Origin: Gammaproteobacteria bacterium
Lineage (GTDB): Bacteria > Pseudomonadota > Gammaproteobacteria > Eutrophobiales > Eutrophobiaceae
NCBI GenBank assembly: GCA_028819495.1
Contig: JAPPLI010000100.1
Coordinates: forward strand, 35,609 to 99,608
Direction: 5' to 3'
Length of the DNA stretch: 64,000 bases
The notes beneath the pieces were generated by a model. It worked only from the letters and a program-made list of their open reading frames with translations, made no database searches and was not told where the DNA came from. The translations under genes were made by a program, and so were the position numbers. Positions 17,413-26,705 of this stretch are shown in pieces. Numbering within the stretch: position 1 is the first letter of the stretch; each line of letters begins with the position of its first letter.

Positions 17413-18798
17413 TTAACCTGCGCGTTTGCTGAAATCCTGTTGCGCTTTGCCAAACACAACCACCAGGATACCTGCCAGTTCATCGACGTTCTCCTTGCTG
17501 AACACAAGAGGCGGGGAGATGATCAGGTTTGAACCGACGTTCCTGATCAACAACCCATGTTTCCGCGTCAAGTCCTGAACAAGTTCAAGAAAGGGATCTC
17601 CCGGTATGAAAGATTCCTTTGATGTTTTGTCCGTGACCAGTTCAATGGCCATCATCAGGCCCTTTCCCCTGATGTCACCGACAAAATCATAATGAGCCAG
17701 CTCATTTTTCAGTTTCGCGAGACAGTAGCTGCCCACCCGCGCGGCATTTGCCGGCAGATCCTCATCCTCCACAATCTGCAAGGCCGCATTGGCTGCCGCG
17801 CAGGCAAGCGGATGACCCGAATAGGTATAGCCATGCAGGATAGCGGCCAGCGGGTGCTCGGAATCCCAGGCCCGGCGCACACGTTCATTAACCACCGTTG
17901 CGCCCAGCGGGATATAACCGGAGTTGATACCTTTAGCCAGGCACATTATGTCGGGTTTGACGCCCCAGCCGCGGCAGCCGAACATGCTGCCGCTACGGCC
18001 AAATCCGGTGACGACCTCATCGGCAATTAGCAATACGCCGTATTTGTCGCAGACTTCCCTGACCAGCGGCCAGTAATTATCCGGCGGCACGATCACGCCG
18101 CCGGCGCCCTGTACGGGCTCGGCAATAAAGGCAGCGACCGTATGCGGGCCCTGGTGCAGGATCTCCCGTTCCAGCAGGTCGGCGCAGATCTTTCCCAGTT
18201 CTTCAGGATCTTCCGACCAGGGATTGCGGTACAACCAGGGGGTGTCAACCTGGAAACAACCGGGGAGAACCGGCTCATACATGGAGCGAAAGTACATCTG
18301 GCCGCCGATGGACGTACCACCGAAATGTACCCCGTGATACCCCTGTTTCAGGGAGATAAACTTGGTTCGTTGCGCTTCACCGGACAGTTTCCAGTATTGG
18401 CGGGCCAGTTTCAGCGCGGTCTCGTTGGCATCAGAGCCGCCGGAACTGAAGAAAACCCGTTGCATGTCCTCAGGAGAGAGCATGCGTATCAATCGCTCTG
18501 CGAGTTCCATGACCGGCAGGTTGCTGGTGTCGCCGAAGGTGGTGTAGTAAGGGAGTTTATCCAGTTGCGCCTTGATGGCTTCCTTCACCTCTTTACGCCC
18601 GTGTCCGACATTGACGCACCATAACCCCCCCTGGGAATCCAGGTAGCGCCTGCCTTCGGTGTCAAAGATATATACGCCCTGGGCGCGTTCGAATACCAGG
18701 GGTGTTGACTGTTCGGCCGTCTTCGGGTCGGCCATGGGATGCCAGTGACTGGGTGTGGTCGCTTGCTCGTCTAACGATGCCAGGTTCTTCATATTCAC
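17413..18798 (-). CDS. Class III PLP-dependent aminotransferase
   Basis: A 461-residue fold-type I aminotransferase of the omega-amino acid:pyruvate group. It has the glycine/serine phosphate loop (FSSGGSDANETALKLARQYW), DEVVTGFGRSGSMFG, and the cofactor lysine in CLAKGINSGYIPLGA. Such enzymes convert a terminal amine to an aldehyde with pyruvate or 2-oxoglutarate as acceptor. It lies six bases upstream of the Rieske gene and abuts the ligase gene, so it belongs to the same operon and probably to the same pathway. Confidence 0.92.
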   Translation of the reverse strand: MNMKNLASLDEQATTPSHWHPMADPKTAEQSTPLVFERAQGVYIFDTEGRRYLDSQGGLWCVNVGHGRKEVKEAIKAQLDKLPYYTTFGDTSNLPVMELAERLIRMLSPEDMQRVFFSSGGSDANETALKLARQYWKLSGEAQRTKFISLKQGYHGVHFGGTSIGGQMYFRSMYEPVLPGCFQVDTPWLYRNPWSEDPEELGKICADLLEREILHQGPHTVAAFIAEPVQGAGGVIVPPDNYWPLVREVCDKYGVLLIADEVVTGFGRSGSMFGCRGWGVKPDIMCLAKGINSGYIPLGATVVNERVRRAWDSEHPLAAILHGYTYSGHPLACAAANAALQIVEDEDLPANAARVGSYCLAKLKNELAHYDFVGDIRGKGLMMAIELVTDKTSKESFIPGDPFLELVQDLTRKHGLLIRNVGSNLIISPPLVFSKENVDELAGILVVVFGKAQQDFSKRAG

Positions 18799-20475
18799 TT
18801 ACCTTTGATTTGCATTGCATGGCGCAGCTTGATCGGCGTCGGGTTTCACCGCATCGCCCGCCGTTTGCTTCAGCCTGCGTTTATCGGGTTTGTTGTTGGG
18901 CAGCAGCGGTAATGATGTTTCTATCACCACCTGCTTCGGGATCTTGTAATTGGCGAGATACCGCCGGCAATGATCCAGCAGGATTTGTTCTGCGGCGGTT
19001 TGTCCCGGCGCCAGGGTCACGAAAGCATGGCCGACCTCACCGTAAACCGGATCAGGCACGCCGACGACACAGGCAAGGTTAACCGCCGGATGAGCTTCGA
19101 GCGCCTGTTCAATCTCCTTCGGGTACACGTTATAACCGCCCGACTTGTACATATCGGATAAACGTCCGACCAATATGATATTGCCGTCGTCGCGTTTAAC
19201 GGCCACGTCTTTCGTGTGCAGCCACCCTTCATCATCTATGGCTTGCCCGGTGGCTTCGGGCAGACGCCAGTACTCTTTCATGATAAACGGACCGCGAATA
19301 AGAATTTCACCGGGTTCGCCTTTGCGCACTTCCTCACCGCGCTCATCGACCAGGCGAAATTCACAATCATCCAGCGGCTTGCCGACACTCTCCGCCAGCA
19401 GGTCAACATCATTGGTCGAGGGGATCGCCGTTACCGCGCCGGCAGCTTCGGTCAGGGCATACATGGTGGTAACGGCAGGACAGATTTCCTGTATCAGCCG
19501 CTCCAGCAGGGGTTTCGATGCAGTCCCTCCACTGCAGGAAATTTCCTTGATTGAGGATAGGTCCGTGGTGGAAAAATCGGGGTGGTCCAGCACTTTCTGC
19601 AGCATGACGGGCACCCCGCCCCAGACGCTGATACGCTTCTCTTCAATCGTCCGGAGCACTGCTTCAGGGTCGAATTTTTCCAGGTAATAGCCCGTGCCCC
19701 CGGTAACCAGGCAGTACACCGAACAGGCGATGATGCCGGCAATATGATTGATGGGATACGGGTTAATCATCCTGACGGCGCCGGGTGAACGTAGTGATAC
19801 CTGTACATGGGAATGACGGATGGCGCCGTAATGATGCAACACGGCCCCTTTCGGTTTGCCCGTCGTCCCGGAGGTATAGACGAGAAAGGCCGCATCCATA
19901 CTCCTGACACTGCTTTGAGCAGCCGCGAGGTCGGTAGCGCCGACATTGTTGCCGTGCAAAAGGAAAGCGCTGTAACTGATGTCAGGCGGGTGCGTAAAAT
20001 CACTGCCAAGTACGATCAGTTGTTTGACGCTCCGGACGCTGCCGCAGATGGAATGCAACTCGTCACGGTATCGACGCTTATCAATCCGGGTCCTGGCAAA
20101 GATGACGGACGGTTCCGCATCGGCGATCACGTGCTCCAGTTCGGCGCGGCTGTAACGGGGGTTCAGGCCCAGCCAGACCCCGCCGATCATCGTTGTCGCC
20201 AGCAAAATGATGAAGTAATCGGGATGCGGCGGTGATAGTGTCGCCACCCGGTCTCCCTTCCTGATACCCAGCGCCAGCAAGGCCCTGGCGCACTTCTCCA
20301 CGCTTTCACGCAGGTCCGCATAGGATTGCATGGATTCCCCGATACCGACGGCCTCCTTTCCCGGCATCGTTTCAGCATGCAGGTAAAGATAATCAGTAAT
20401 GAGTTTATCCTGAAACTCTGCCGGATTGATGTTCATGGCCGCCATCCGATCTTCATTATAAACAATGGAAAGCAC
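18799..20475 (-). CDS. AMP-dependent acyl-CoA synthetase/ligase
   Basis: A protein of up to 558 residues from the ANL superfamily. The ATP loop VYTSGTTGKPKGA, the YALTEAAGA motif, the GWLHTKDVA hinge region and the C-terminal PNNKPDKRRLKQ lysine motif are all present. It activates a carboxylic acid to its CoA thioester. Methionines at residues 1, 11 and 14 could each be the start; M14 (MNINPAEFQ) gives the most usual N-terminus. Its position after the flavoprotein and before the aminotransferase suggests it activates a pathway acid, identity unknown. Confidence 0.9.
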   Translation of the reverse strand: MLSIVYNEDRMAAMNINPAEFQDKLITDYLYLHAETMPGKEAVGIGESMQSYADLRESVEKCARALLALGIRKGDRVATLSPPHPDYFIILLATTMIGGVWLGLNPRYSRAELEHVIADAEPSVIFARTRIDKRRYRDELHSICGSVRSVKQLIVLGSDFTHPPDISYSAFLLHGNNVGATDLAAAQSSVRSMDAAFLVYTSGTTGKPKGAVLHHYGAIRHSHVQVSLRSPGAVRMINPYPINHIAGIIACSVYCLVTGGTGYYLEKFDPEAVLRTIEEKRISVWGGVPVMLQKVLDHPDFSTTDLSSIKEISCSGGTASKPLLERLIQEICPAVTTMYALTEAAGAVTAIPSTNDVDLLAESVGKPLDDCEFRLVDERGEEVRKGEPGEILIRGPFIMKEYWRLPEATGQAIDDEGWLHTKDVAVKRDDGNIILVGRLSDMYKSGGYNVYPKEIEQALEAHPAVNLACVVGVPDPVYGEVGHAFVTLAPGQTAAEQILLDHCRRYLANYKIPKQVVIETSLPLLPNNKPDKRRLKQTAGDAVKPDADQAAPCNANQR

Positions 20476-20505
20476 GGGAACGGGGGGAACCTTGTCGATG
20501 AATAT

Positions 20506-22473
20506 TCAGATCAGGCCCAGCGCCTGGCGTGCGGCCCGCTCCCCTTCTTCCACGCCGCGTGACCAGAGTTGCTGGCCGGAAAGTTCGGAGTGGCCAATGG
20601 TGATGCGGCCGTAACCCTGACGGATAATATCGCGCGGCGCCGGGGCGCCGTTTTTCCCGAAATAAAACCCCGGCTGAGGCGCGATGTAAGCATGTCCCCA
20701 CCTGTTCAGGATAATCGCGGCTATGTCCCGTTTCGCATCAAATCCAGCCATACCGAATAATTTCTGCATCTGCCTGCGCACCTGGATCTCGACATCACGG
20801 TAACTGCTGGCAAACAACTGGTTGCGGCCGATTATTGTCTGCGCCTGCAGCGGCATTCCCGGGTTGAGATACGGCACATAAAATGTCAGTATAGTGGGTT
20901 TGCCCGGATCCAACGGGTCTGCCGTACCGTCGATGACCATTTGTCGCCGCAGGTTGGTGTACCAGCCAAAGCCACTGAACCACTGGGCTGCAGAGATTCC
21001 CAGACGCTCCATAAATTGCCAGTTTCGTACCGCCACGTTCACCGTTAATATCGGCGCGTGGTAGAACTGTTGATAGGCGTCCCTGTGCGGCTTCGGCAGG
21101 TCGCGCAGGATATGCTTGTTGACCCAGCCGCCACTGGCCATCACAACCGAGCGCGCCCTGGCCCGGTAGTGCTTTCCGCCCTTGTGATAGATCACGTTTA
21201 CCGCATCGGACTTGTCCGGTTTACCGTTATGTTCGACGTGGACCGCCGTGGCATCAAGACGAATTCGTGTCTGTTGTCCGGGCCGGTCAAGTGCCTGCCA
21301 GTTCACTTTACCCCATAACACGTCCTTCAGATCGCTGCCGCCGGCAATGGCTTCCGGTAACATGGCTTTGACGAAATGACGCGCGGTACCGGTATTGCCG
21401 CCGGGCCAGCTCACCAGGGTAATCTGATGGACATCACCAGGATCAATACCCCGGGATTCATAATAACGGTCGGTATAGGCGCGCACACCGGGCAGGTAGA
21501 AATCAAAGCCCGTGTATGCGGATACCTGATCGCCGCCCAGGCCGCCTCCCGAAACGGCAAAAGCCTTATCGACAAAGGGCATTACTTCGGGTGAACAAGC
21601 CAGTTCCCGGGTAATAAAATCCCGGTAAGTCATGGAATCCAGCCACGGCTCCCAGTCATCCCGTTCCGGCGGCGTAAAATAATTTTCCAGGCGCATCAGG
21701 TCCTGTTTCACCTTGTCGGTCAACGGCGCATCCTTGAAGTCATTCGCCCAGGGATTGATGATCCATTCTCCGCCCTGATCGTTGTCGAAGAAATAACCGG
21801 TGGTCGCGCCGCCCCGATCACTGTACATGGACGTATAGTGGTCTGCTGGGACGGCCAACTGGTGTTTACTGCCCGTGACTTCCTGGAAGTCAAAGGAATC
21901 AGGCAAGCCCAGTTCATGCCAGTAACGGTGGAACAAACCGTATTTCCCGGCGTATTTCGGCGGCCAGATCATGCCGTTGGAACCCTGCGGCGCGGTCAGG
22001 TGGACACCGTCCACCTCGAATTCGTTCTGTTTCGCTTCTCCCCCGAAGATGGAATGATTATCCAGCAGCAGACAGGACTGGTTTTTTTCCGCTTCCCGGG
22101 TAAAGGTGTAGGCGGCTCCCAGACCGGCGAACCCGCCGCCCACTATCACCATATCAAAGGTTTCCCCGGTATCTTCGGCGTGACGGACCGAGGATTGATA
22201 ACGGCCGTCACGGATACCATGGGCGACATTGACGACCTCGGCGGTATTGCCGTTGGACCTTGCGTAGTCACCGATACCGCCGTAGCCGGTCCAGGCTTCG
22301 CCCACGTCAGGGAGCGTGGCCTGGGCAGAGGCCGAACGCAATAATCCCGGCGCCTGCATGCCCAGGAGCGCCGCGCCGCTACCGATCAGGCCGGTATTGA
22401 TAAAATCCCGACGGGTGATATCGGCTCCCAGTCCCAGAGCGTCCAATTCATGGGCGTTCCTGTGTTTATTCAT
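20506..22473 (-). CDS. Tat-exported FAD-dependent oxidoreductase, spermidine dehydrogenase-like
   Basis: A 655-residue flavoprotein. A twin-arginine signal (TRRDFINTG, residues 20-28) sends it folded to the periplasm. The FAD-binding VIVGGGFAGLGAAY is at 109-122, followed by LLLDNHSIFGGEAKQNEF, which closely resembles the corresponding part of Pseudomonas spermidine dehydrogenase (SpdH) relatives. Those enzymes oxidise an amine carbon next to nitrogen. It is the first gene of the five-gene minus-strand operon. The exact substrate cannot be read from sequence. Confidence 0.8.
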   Translation of the reverse strand: MNKHRNAHELDALGLGADITRRDFINTGLIGSGAALLGMQAPGLLRSASAQATLPDVGEAWTGYGGIGDYARSNGNTAEVVNVAHGIRDGRYQSSVRHAEDTGETFDMVIVGGGFAGLGAAYTFTREAEKNQSCLLLDNHSIFGGEAKQNEFEVDGVHLTAPQGSNGMIWPPKYAGKYGLFHRYWHELGLPDSFDFQEVTGSKHQLAVPADHYTSMYSDRGGATTGYFFDNDQGGEWIINPWANDFKDAPLTDKVKQDLMRLENYFTPPERDDWEPWLDSMTYRDFITRELACSPEVMPFVDKAFAVSGGGLGGDQVSAYTGFDFYLPGVRAYTDRYYESRGIDPGDVHQITLVSWPGGNTGTARHFVKAMLPEAIAGGSDLKDVLWGKVNWQALDRPGQQTRIRLDATAVHVEHNGKPDKSDAVNVIYHKGGKHYRARARSVVMASGGWVNKHILRDLPKPHRDAYQQFYHAPILTVNVAVRNWQFMERLGISAAQWFSGFGWYTNLRRQMVIDGTADPLDPGKPTILTFYVPYLNPGMPLQAQTIIGRNQLFASSYRDVEIQVRRQMQKLFGMAGFDAKRDIAAIILNRWGHAYIAPQPGFYFGKNGAPAPRDIIRQGYGRITIGHSELSGQQLWSRGVEEGERAARQALGLI

Positions 22474-22524
22474 CTCTGATAGACTCCACCAAGTGTTGCA
22501 ATATTACAAACCCGCGTGTTTTTA

Positions 22525-22587
22525 TTGACACGCCATAACTAATTCTATAATATTATGAACGTATAACGCTCATTTGTACGTTATGCG
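22525..22587 (+). promoter_or_regulatory. Putative promoter with operator-like inverted repeat
   Basis: TTGACA at 22525-22530 is followed by TAATAT at 22548-22553 (17-bp spacing) or the overlapping TATAAT at 22546. Just downstream lie CGTATAACG (22560-22568) and CGTTATGCG (22579-22587), a 9-bp inverted repeat with one mismatch and a 10-base spacer. It sits in the divergent gap between the flavoprotein operon and the TonB receptor gene, a plausible site for the IclR-type regulator. Confidence 0.55.
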
Positions 22588-22649
22588 CACATTTTAGTGT
22601 AACAGATTTTTTTCGGAATTACGAGAAGCACATTCGGGGATCTAAAATC

Positions 22650-24927
22650 ATGAAGTTACGTCTTATTTCATCAGTAACAACAAAATTTGCAACAGGCTTG
22701 CTGATCTGTATGGGTCTGCTGGGCTCATCCGTATATTCGGCCGTCCTTGACGAGATCGTGGTGACCGCGCAAAAACGCGAACAAAGCCTGCAGGACGTGG
22801 GCATTTCCGTAACTGCTTTCAGCGGCGACCAGATCCGGGAACTGGGTTATACCAATACCATTGATATTGCCCAGCAGACGCCCGCGTTGAACATCATTCA
22901 GTTTCACCCCACCCTGACCACGTTGGTGATCCGCGGCATCTCACAGAACGATTTCGCTGACCACCTCGAAGCCCCCATTGCGACGTACGTGGACGAGACC
23001 TATGTCAGCGCCATGGGCGCGGCCCACGTGCAGATGTTTGACCTTGAACGCGTCGAGGTGCTGCGCGGCCCGCAAGGTACCTTGTTCGGGCGCAACGCGA
23101 CCGGCGGCCTGATACACTACATCAGCCGCAGGCCCACCGAAGAATTCGAGGGTTACGGCGAATTTACCTACGGCTCCTACAACCAGACCAAATGGGAAGG
23201 CGCGCTGGGCGGACCAATAACGCAAAACCTGCTGGGGCGCTTCTCTTTCGCAGGCAACTTTCACGACGGCGTGGCGGAGAACCGCATCGGCCCGGACCTG
23301 CGCGAATCGGAAGCCTACGCCTTGCGCGGGCAGCTCGAATTCCGCGCCACGGATAATTTCACGCTCAACCTGAAAGCGCATTTCTCGGAAGACGATTCCC
23401 TGGGCAACGCCTACACCAGCACGCCGATACGCGGCAACGAGGACGGGCTTGGAGTCAGGCTCGGCCCGGATGAAAATGCGTACGGTACCTGCCCCGGCTG
23501 CGATCCTAACGGCTTCAGGGACCCTGATGACGATCCGTTTACCGGCTCATACGAGCACAGCGGTGAATTCCGGCGCGGCATCGCGGGGTTCACCGGAAAA
23601 ATGACCCTGGACGTGGGAGAAGCGACGACGCTGACCCTGATTGCCGATTACCTGCAGATGAATAAAAACTACTCGGAAGACACCGACGGCACGCCCATTG
23701 ATTATCACGCCCATTGATTATTTCGTGTACGCAACCGACCAGGACTTTGAGCAGACCTCCTACGAGTTCCGGGTAAACAGTGCAGCGGGAGACAATCTGC
23801 GCTGGACCGGAGGGCTCTATTACCTGGATATTGAGCATACCGGCAACCGCAACGTGTATGTGTTTTCCTACTTTTACGAAGGGCAAGCCACCGACGATGT
23901 GAAAACCGATTCCTGGGCCGCCTTCGGCCATGTGGAATACGACTTCAACGATAAGTGGAACGTTATCGGCGCGCTCAGGTATACAGCCGATGACAAAGAC
24001 ATCACTTTCACCGCAACGGACATCATTGAGGTCTTTGGTGGTGTTCTGGGCCATTATGATCTATCGGCTGACCCGGATCCGGCCACCGACCTGTTTGACC
24101 AGGAATATGAGAACGTCTCGGCCAGATTCGAGATAGACTGGCGCCCGTTTGCAGACACCCTGGTGTTTGTCAGCTTCAACCGCGGCCATAAAGGCGGCAA
24201 CGCGCGCACTTCGGCAGCGGGGTTGCCGAATTTTGAGGCTCAGCCCCTGCCGACCTGGCCGCACGATGAAGAAGTGCTGCACAGCTGGGAGGCCGGCGTC
24301 AAAACCACCTTCTGGAACGGACGGGCGCGCCTGAACGCCAACGTGTTTTACTACGATTACAAGGATTACCAGGCCTTTATTGCACTACCGGTGCCGGAAG
24401 AAGAGCGCCAGATCGGCGACCTTGCCGCATTGACCATCATCAACCTTGACGCCGAGGCCGTGGGGTCAGAGATCGAGTTGAGCCTGGCGCCGGCCGAAGG
24501 CTGGGATTTCCGTTTCGGCGTGTCCCTCATGGACAGTGAGGTGAAGGACGTGCTGCTGCCCAGCGGGCGTCTCATTGACAGCGACTTGCCGTATGCCCCG
24601 ACTTTTGCCATGAATGGATTGGCACGTTATCAATGGCCGGCCCTGGGCGGGACCATGGCGCTGCAGGCGGATTTCACCTATTCCGACAGTTTCTGTTTTA
24701 CCGTAGTGTGCGGCCCCATAGATGTAGAAGGCTCGTATACTATCGGTAATTTTCGCGCGAGCTACACCAGCGCCGATGAACGCTGGCGGCTGGCCGCGTT
24801 CGTCAATAACGTAAGTGACACGGCGTACCGGTTATATTCCCTGGATATCAATGCGCTGGGCATCGCCAACGACGCCTTCGCCAACCCGCGCTGGGCCGGC
24901 GGCACCATCACCTTTAACTGGCAGTAA
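22650..24927 (+). pseudogene. TonB-dependent receptor gene broken by a 16-bp duplication
   Basis: The gene encodes a receptor of about 750 residues in two frames. The first part (22650-23717) has a signal peptide, the LDEIVVTAQKREQSLQDVG TonB-box region and the plug with EVLRGPQGTLFGRNATGG. It runs into TGA after PIDYHAH. The second part continues the barrel from 23698 in another frame and ends at 24927 in ITFNWQ with a terminal-type strand. Deleting one copy of the 16-bp tandem repeat at 23690-23721 restores one frame reading PIDYFVYATDQDF. It is divergent from the catabolic operon and was probably its outer-membrane receptor. It could be intact in other strains. Confidence 0.88.
23690..23721. 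repeat. Perfect 16-bp tandem duplication causing the frameshift
   Basis: CACGCCCATTGATTAT occurs twice in direct succession. Sixteen is not a multiple of three, so the second copy shifts the receptor frame. Slippage or an assembly error are both possible. Confidence 0.95.
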
Positions 24928-24942
24928 GAACGAACAGGTTCT

Positions 24943-25057
24943 GGGGTCAGAGTATGCATACTCTGACCCCAGATGTCCCGACCCCGTAAATCCATGGGTA
25001 CAAACAGATTTATCGGGGTCAGAGTAAGAATTTCGCCAGAAATTTTACTCTGACCCC
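24943..25057. repeat. Short and full palindrome of family 1
   Basis: 24943-24970 is a perfect 28-bp palindrome formed by the two arms joined through an ATGCAT centre. 25015-25057 is a normal 43-bp copy. They are the only family 1 copies in the whole 13-36.8 kb stretch. Confidence 0.92.
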
Positions 25058-25074
25058 ATATATCGCACGCAAGC

Positions 25075-26664
25075 ATGAACACAACGTATGATGCCGTCAT
25101 CATCGGCGCGGGACACAACGGCCTGACCTGCGCCAACTACCTGGCGCGTAAAGGGCTGAAGGTGAAAGTGGTCGAACGCCGCCACGTGGTCGGCGGCGCG
25201 GTCGTCACCGAGGAGTTCCATCCCGGCTACCGCAACTCCACCTGTTCCTATGCGGTAAGCCTGCTCAATCCGAAGGTGATCCGCGATCTGGAACTGCAGA
25301 AATACGGACTGGAGATAAAAGACAGGGAATTTACTGCCCTGGTACTGGGTTCAAAAGATTCTTATTTGTTCATCGATAGCAATCTCGAACAGTTCTTTGC
25401 GCAGTTACGCCAGGCCTGTCCGGGAGATGACGAGGCTTACCGCGAATACGAGACGGTGATCCAGCAGGTTGCGGACGTACTGCGGGATGTAGTGCTGAAA
25501 ACGCCGCCGAATATCGGTGGCGGATTAACGGACCTGTGGCGCGCCGGGAAACTGGCCAACAGGATGCGGCGGCTGGATCCTGCAATGCAACGGGAAACGA
25601 TCAAGCTGTTCACCATGAGTGTGGGCGACTACCTGAAACAGTGGTTCAACGGGGACCTGATACTCGCGCTGGAAAGCTATATCGCCATGGTGGGAAACAT
25701 GCAGTCGGTTTACGCCGGCGGTTCGGCCTACGTGTTGCTGCACCACATGTTCGGTGAAGTGAACGGGAAGAAGGGAGCCTGGGGACACGTTACAGGCGGG
25801 ATGGGCGGCATCACCCAGGCGATGGCGAAGTCCGCCGAGGCGCAGGGCGTCGAGATTGAGGTCAGCGCGCCCGTCAAGGAAGTCATCGTGAAAAACAATC
25901 GGGCCGGTGGCGTCAGGCTGGAAGACGGGCGGGAAATTCATGCAAAAGTCACGGCCGCGAACGTCAACCCGAAGTTGCTGTTCCAGAAACTGGTGAACCG
26001 GGAAGATGTGGATGCGGATTTCAGACGCCAGATTAATCACTACCGCTGCGTGTCAGGCACGTTCCGCATGAACGTGGCGCTGGATGAACTGCCGCGTTTC
26101 CGTTGCCTCGACGGGAAACCGGATTACGAGCGTTACCTGCAGGGAAGCGTGTTTGTCACCAACTCTATGCAGTACAACGAACGAGCTTACCAGGACGCCG
26201 TGAACCTGGGCTGGTCGCAAAAACCCATCGTCCACATGATGGTTCCCTCACTGTATGATGATTCCCTGGCGCCGGAAGGCAAACACGTGGCCAGCATGTT
26301 CTGCCAGCATTTCAACCCGCAACTGCCTGACGGCAAATCCTGGGACGATGTCAGGGAACAGGTCGCGGATTTAATCATCGATACCGTCAACGACTACGCC
26401 CCCAATTTCAGGCAGGCCGTCATCGGTCGTATGGCGCTCAGTCCGCTGGACCTGGAACGGGAGTTCGGACTGACGGGCGGCGATATCTTCCACGGCTGCG
26501 TCCAGCCGGATCAATTGTTCTCATTAAGACCCGTAGCCGGGTATGCCGATTACCGGATGCCGGTTAAGGGGCTTTACCTGTGCGGCTCCGGCGCACACCC
26601 GGGCGGCGGTGTTACCGGCTGTCCGGGACATAACGCCGCGCGTGAGATCCTGAAGGATATCTAG
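25075..26664 (+). CDS. FAD-dependent oxidoreductase, phytoene desaturase/PYROXD2-like
   Basis: A 529-residue flavoprotein with the N-terminal dinucleotide fold AVIIGAGHNGLTCANYLARKG (residues 7-27) and ERRHVVGGAVVTEEF, and the C-terminal FAD motif GLYLCGSGAHPGGGVTGCPGHNAA. This pattern is that of the bacterial PYROXD2-like branch of the CrtI/amine oxidase superfamily, whose members desaturate or oxidise varied substrates. No carotenoid genes are nearby, so a carotenoid role is unlikely. It follows the receptor on the same strand after two palindromes and may belong to the same catabolic block. Confidence 0.88.
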   Translation: MNTTYDAVIIGAGHNGLTCANYLARKGLKVKVVERRHVVGGAVVTEEFHPGYRNSTCSYAVSLLNPKVIRDLELQKYGLEIKDREFTALVLGSKDSYLFIDSNLEQFFAQLRQACPGDDEAYREYETVIQQVADVLRDVVLKTPPNIGGGLTDLWRAGKLANRMRRLDPAMQRETIKLFTMSVGDYLKQWFNGDLILALESYIAMVGNMQSVYAGGSAYVLLHHMFGEVNGKKGAWGHVTGGMGGITQAMAKSAEAQGVEIEVSAPVKEVIVKNNRAGGVRLEDGREIHAKVTAANVNPKLLFQKLVNREDVDADFRRQINHYRCVSGTFRMNVALDELPRFRCLDGKPDYERYLQGSVFVTNSMQYNERAYQDAVNLGWSQKPIVHMMVPSLYDDSLAPEGKHVASMFCQHFNPQLPDGKSWDDVREQVADLIIDTVNDYAPNFRQAVIGRMALSPLDLEREFGLTGGDIFHGCVQPDQLFSLRPVAGYADYRMPVKGLYLCGSGAHPGGGVTGCPGHNAAREILKDI

Positions 26665-26705
26665 TCTTTCGTTATGAACTGCCCGGTTCGATATTCGGTT
26701 GAAAG

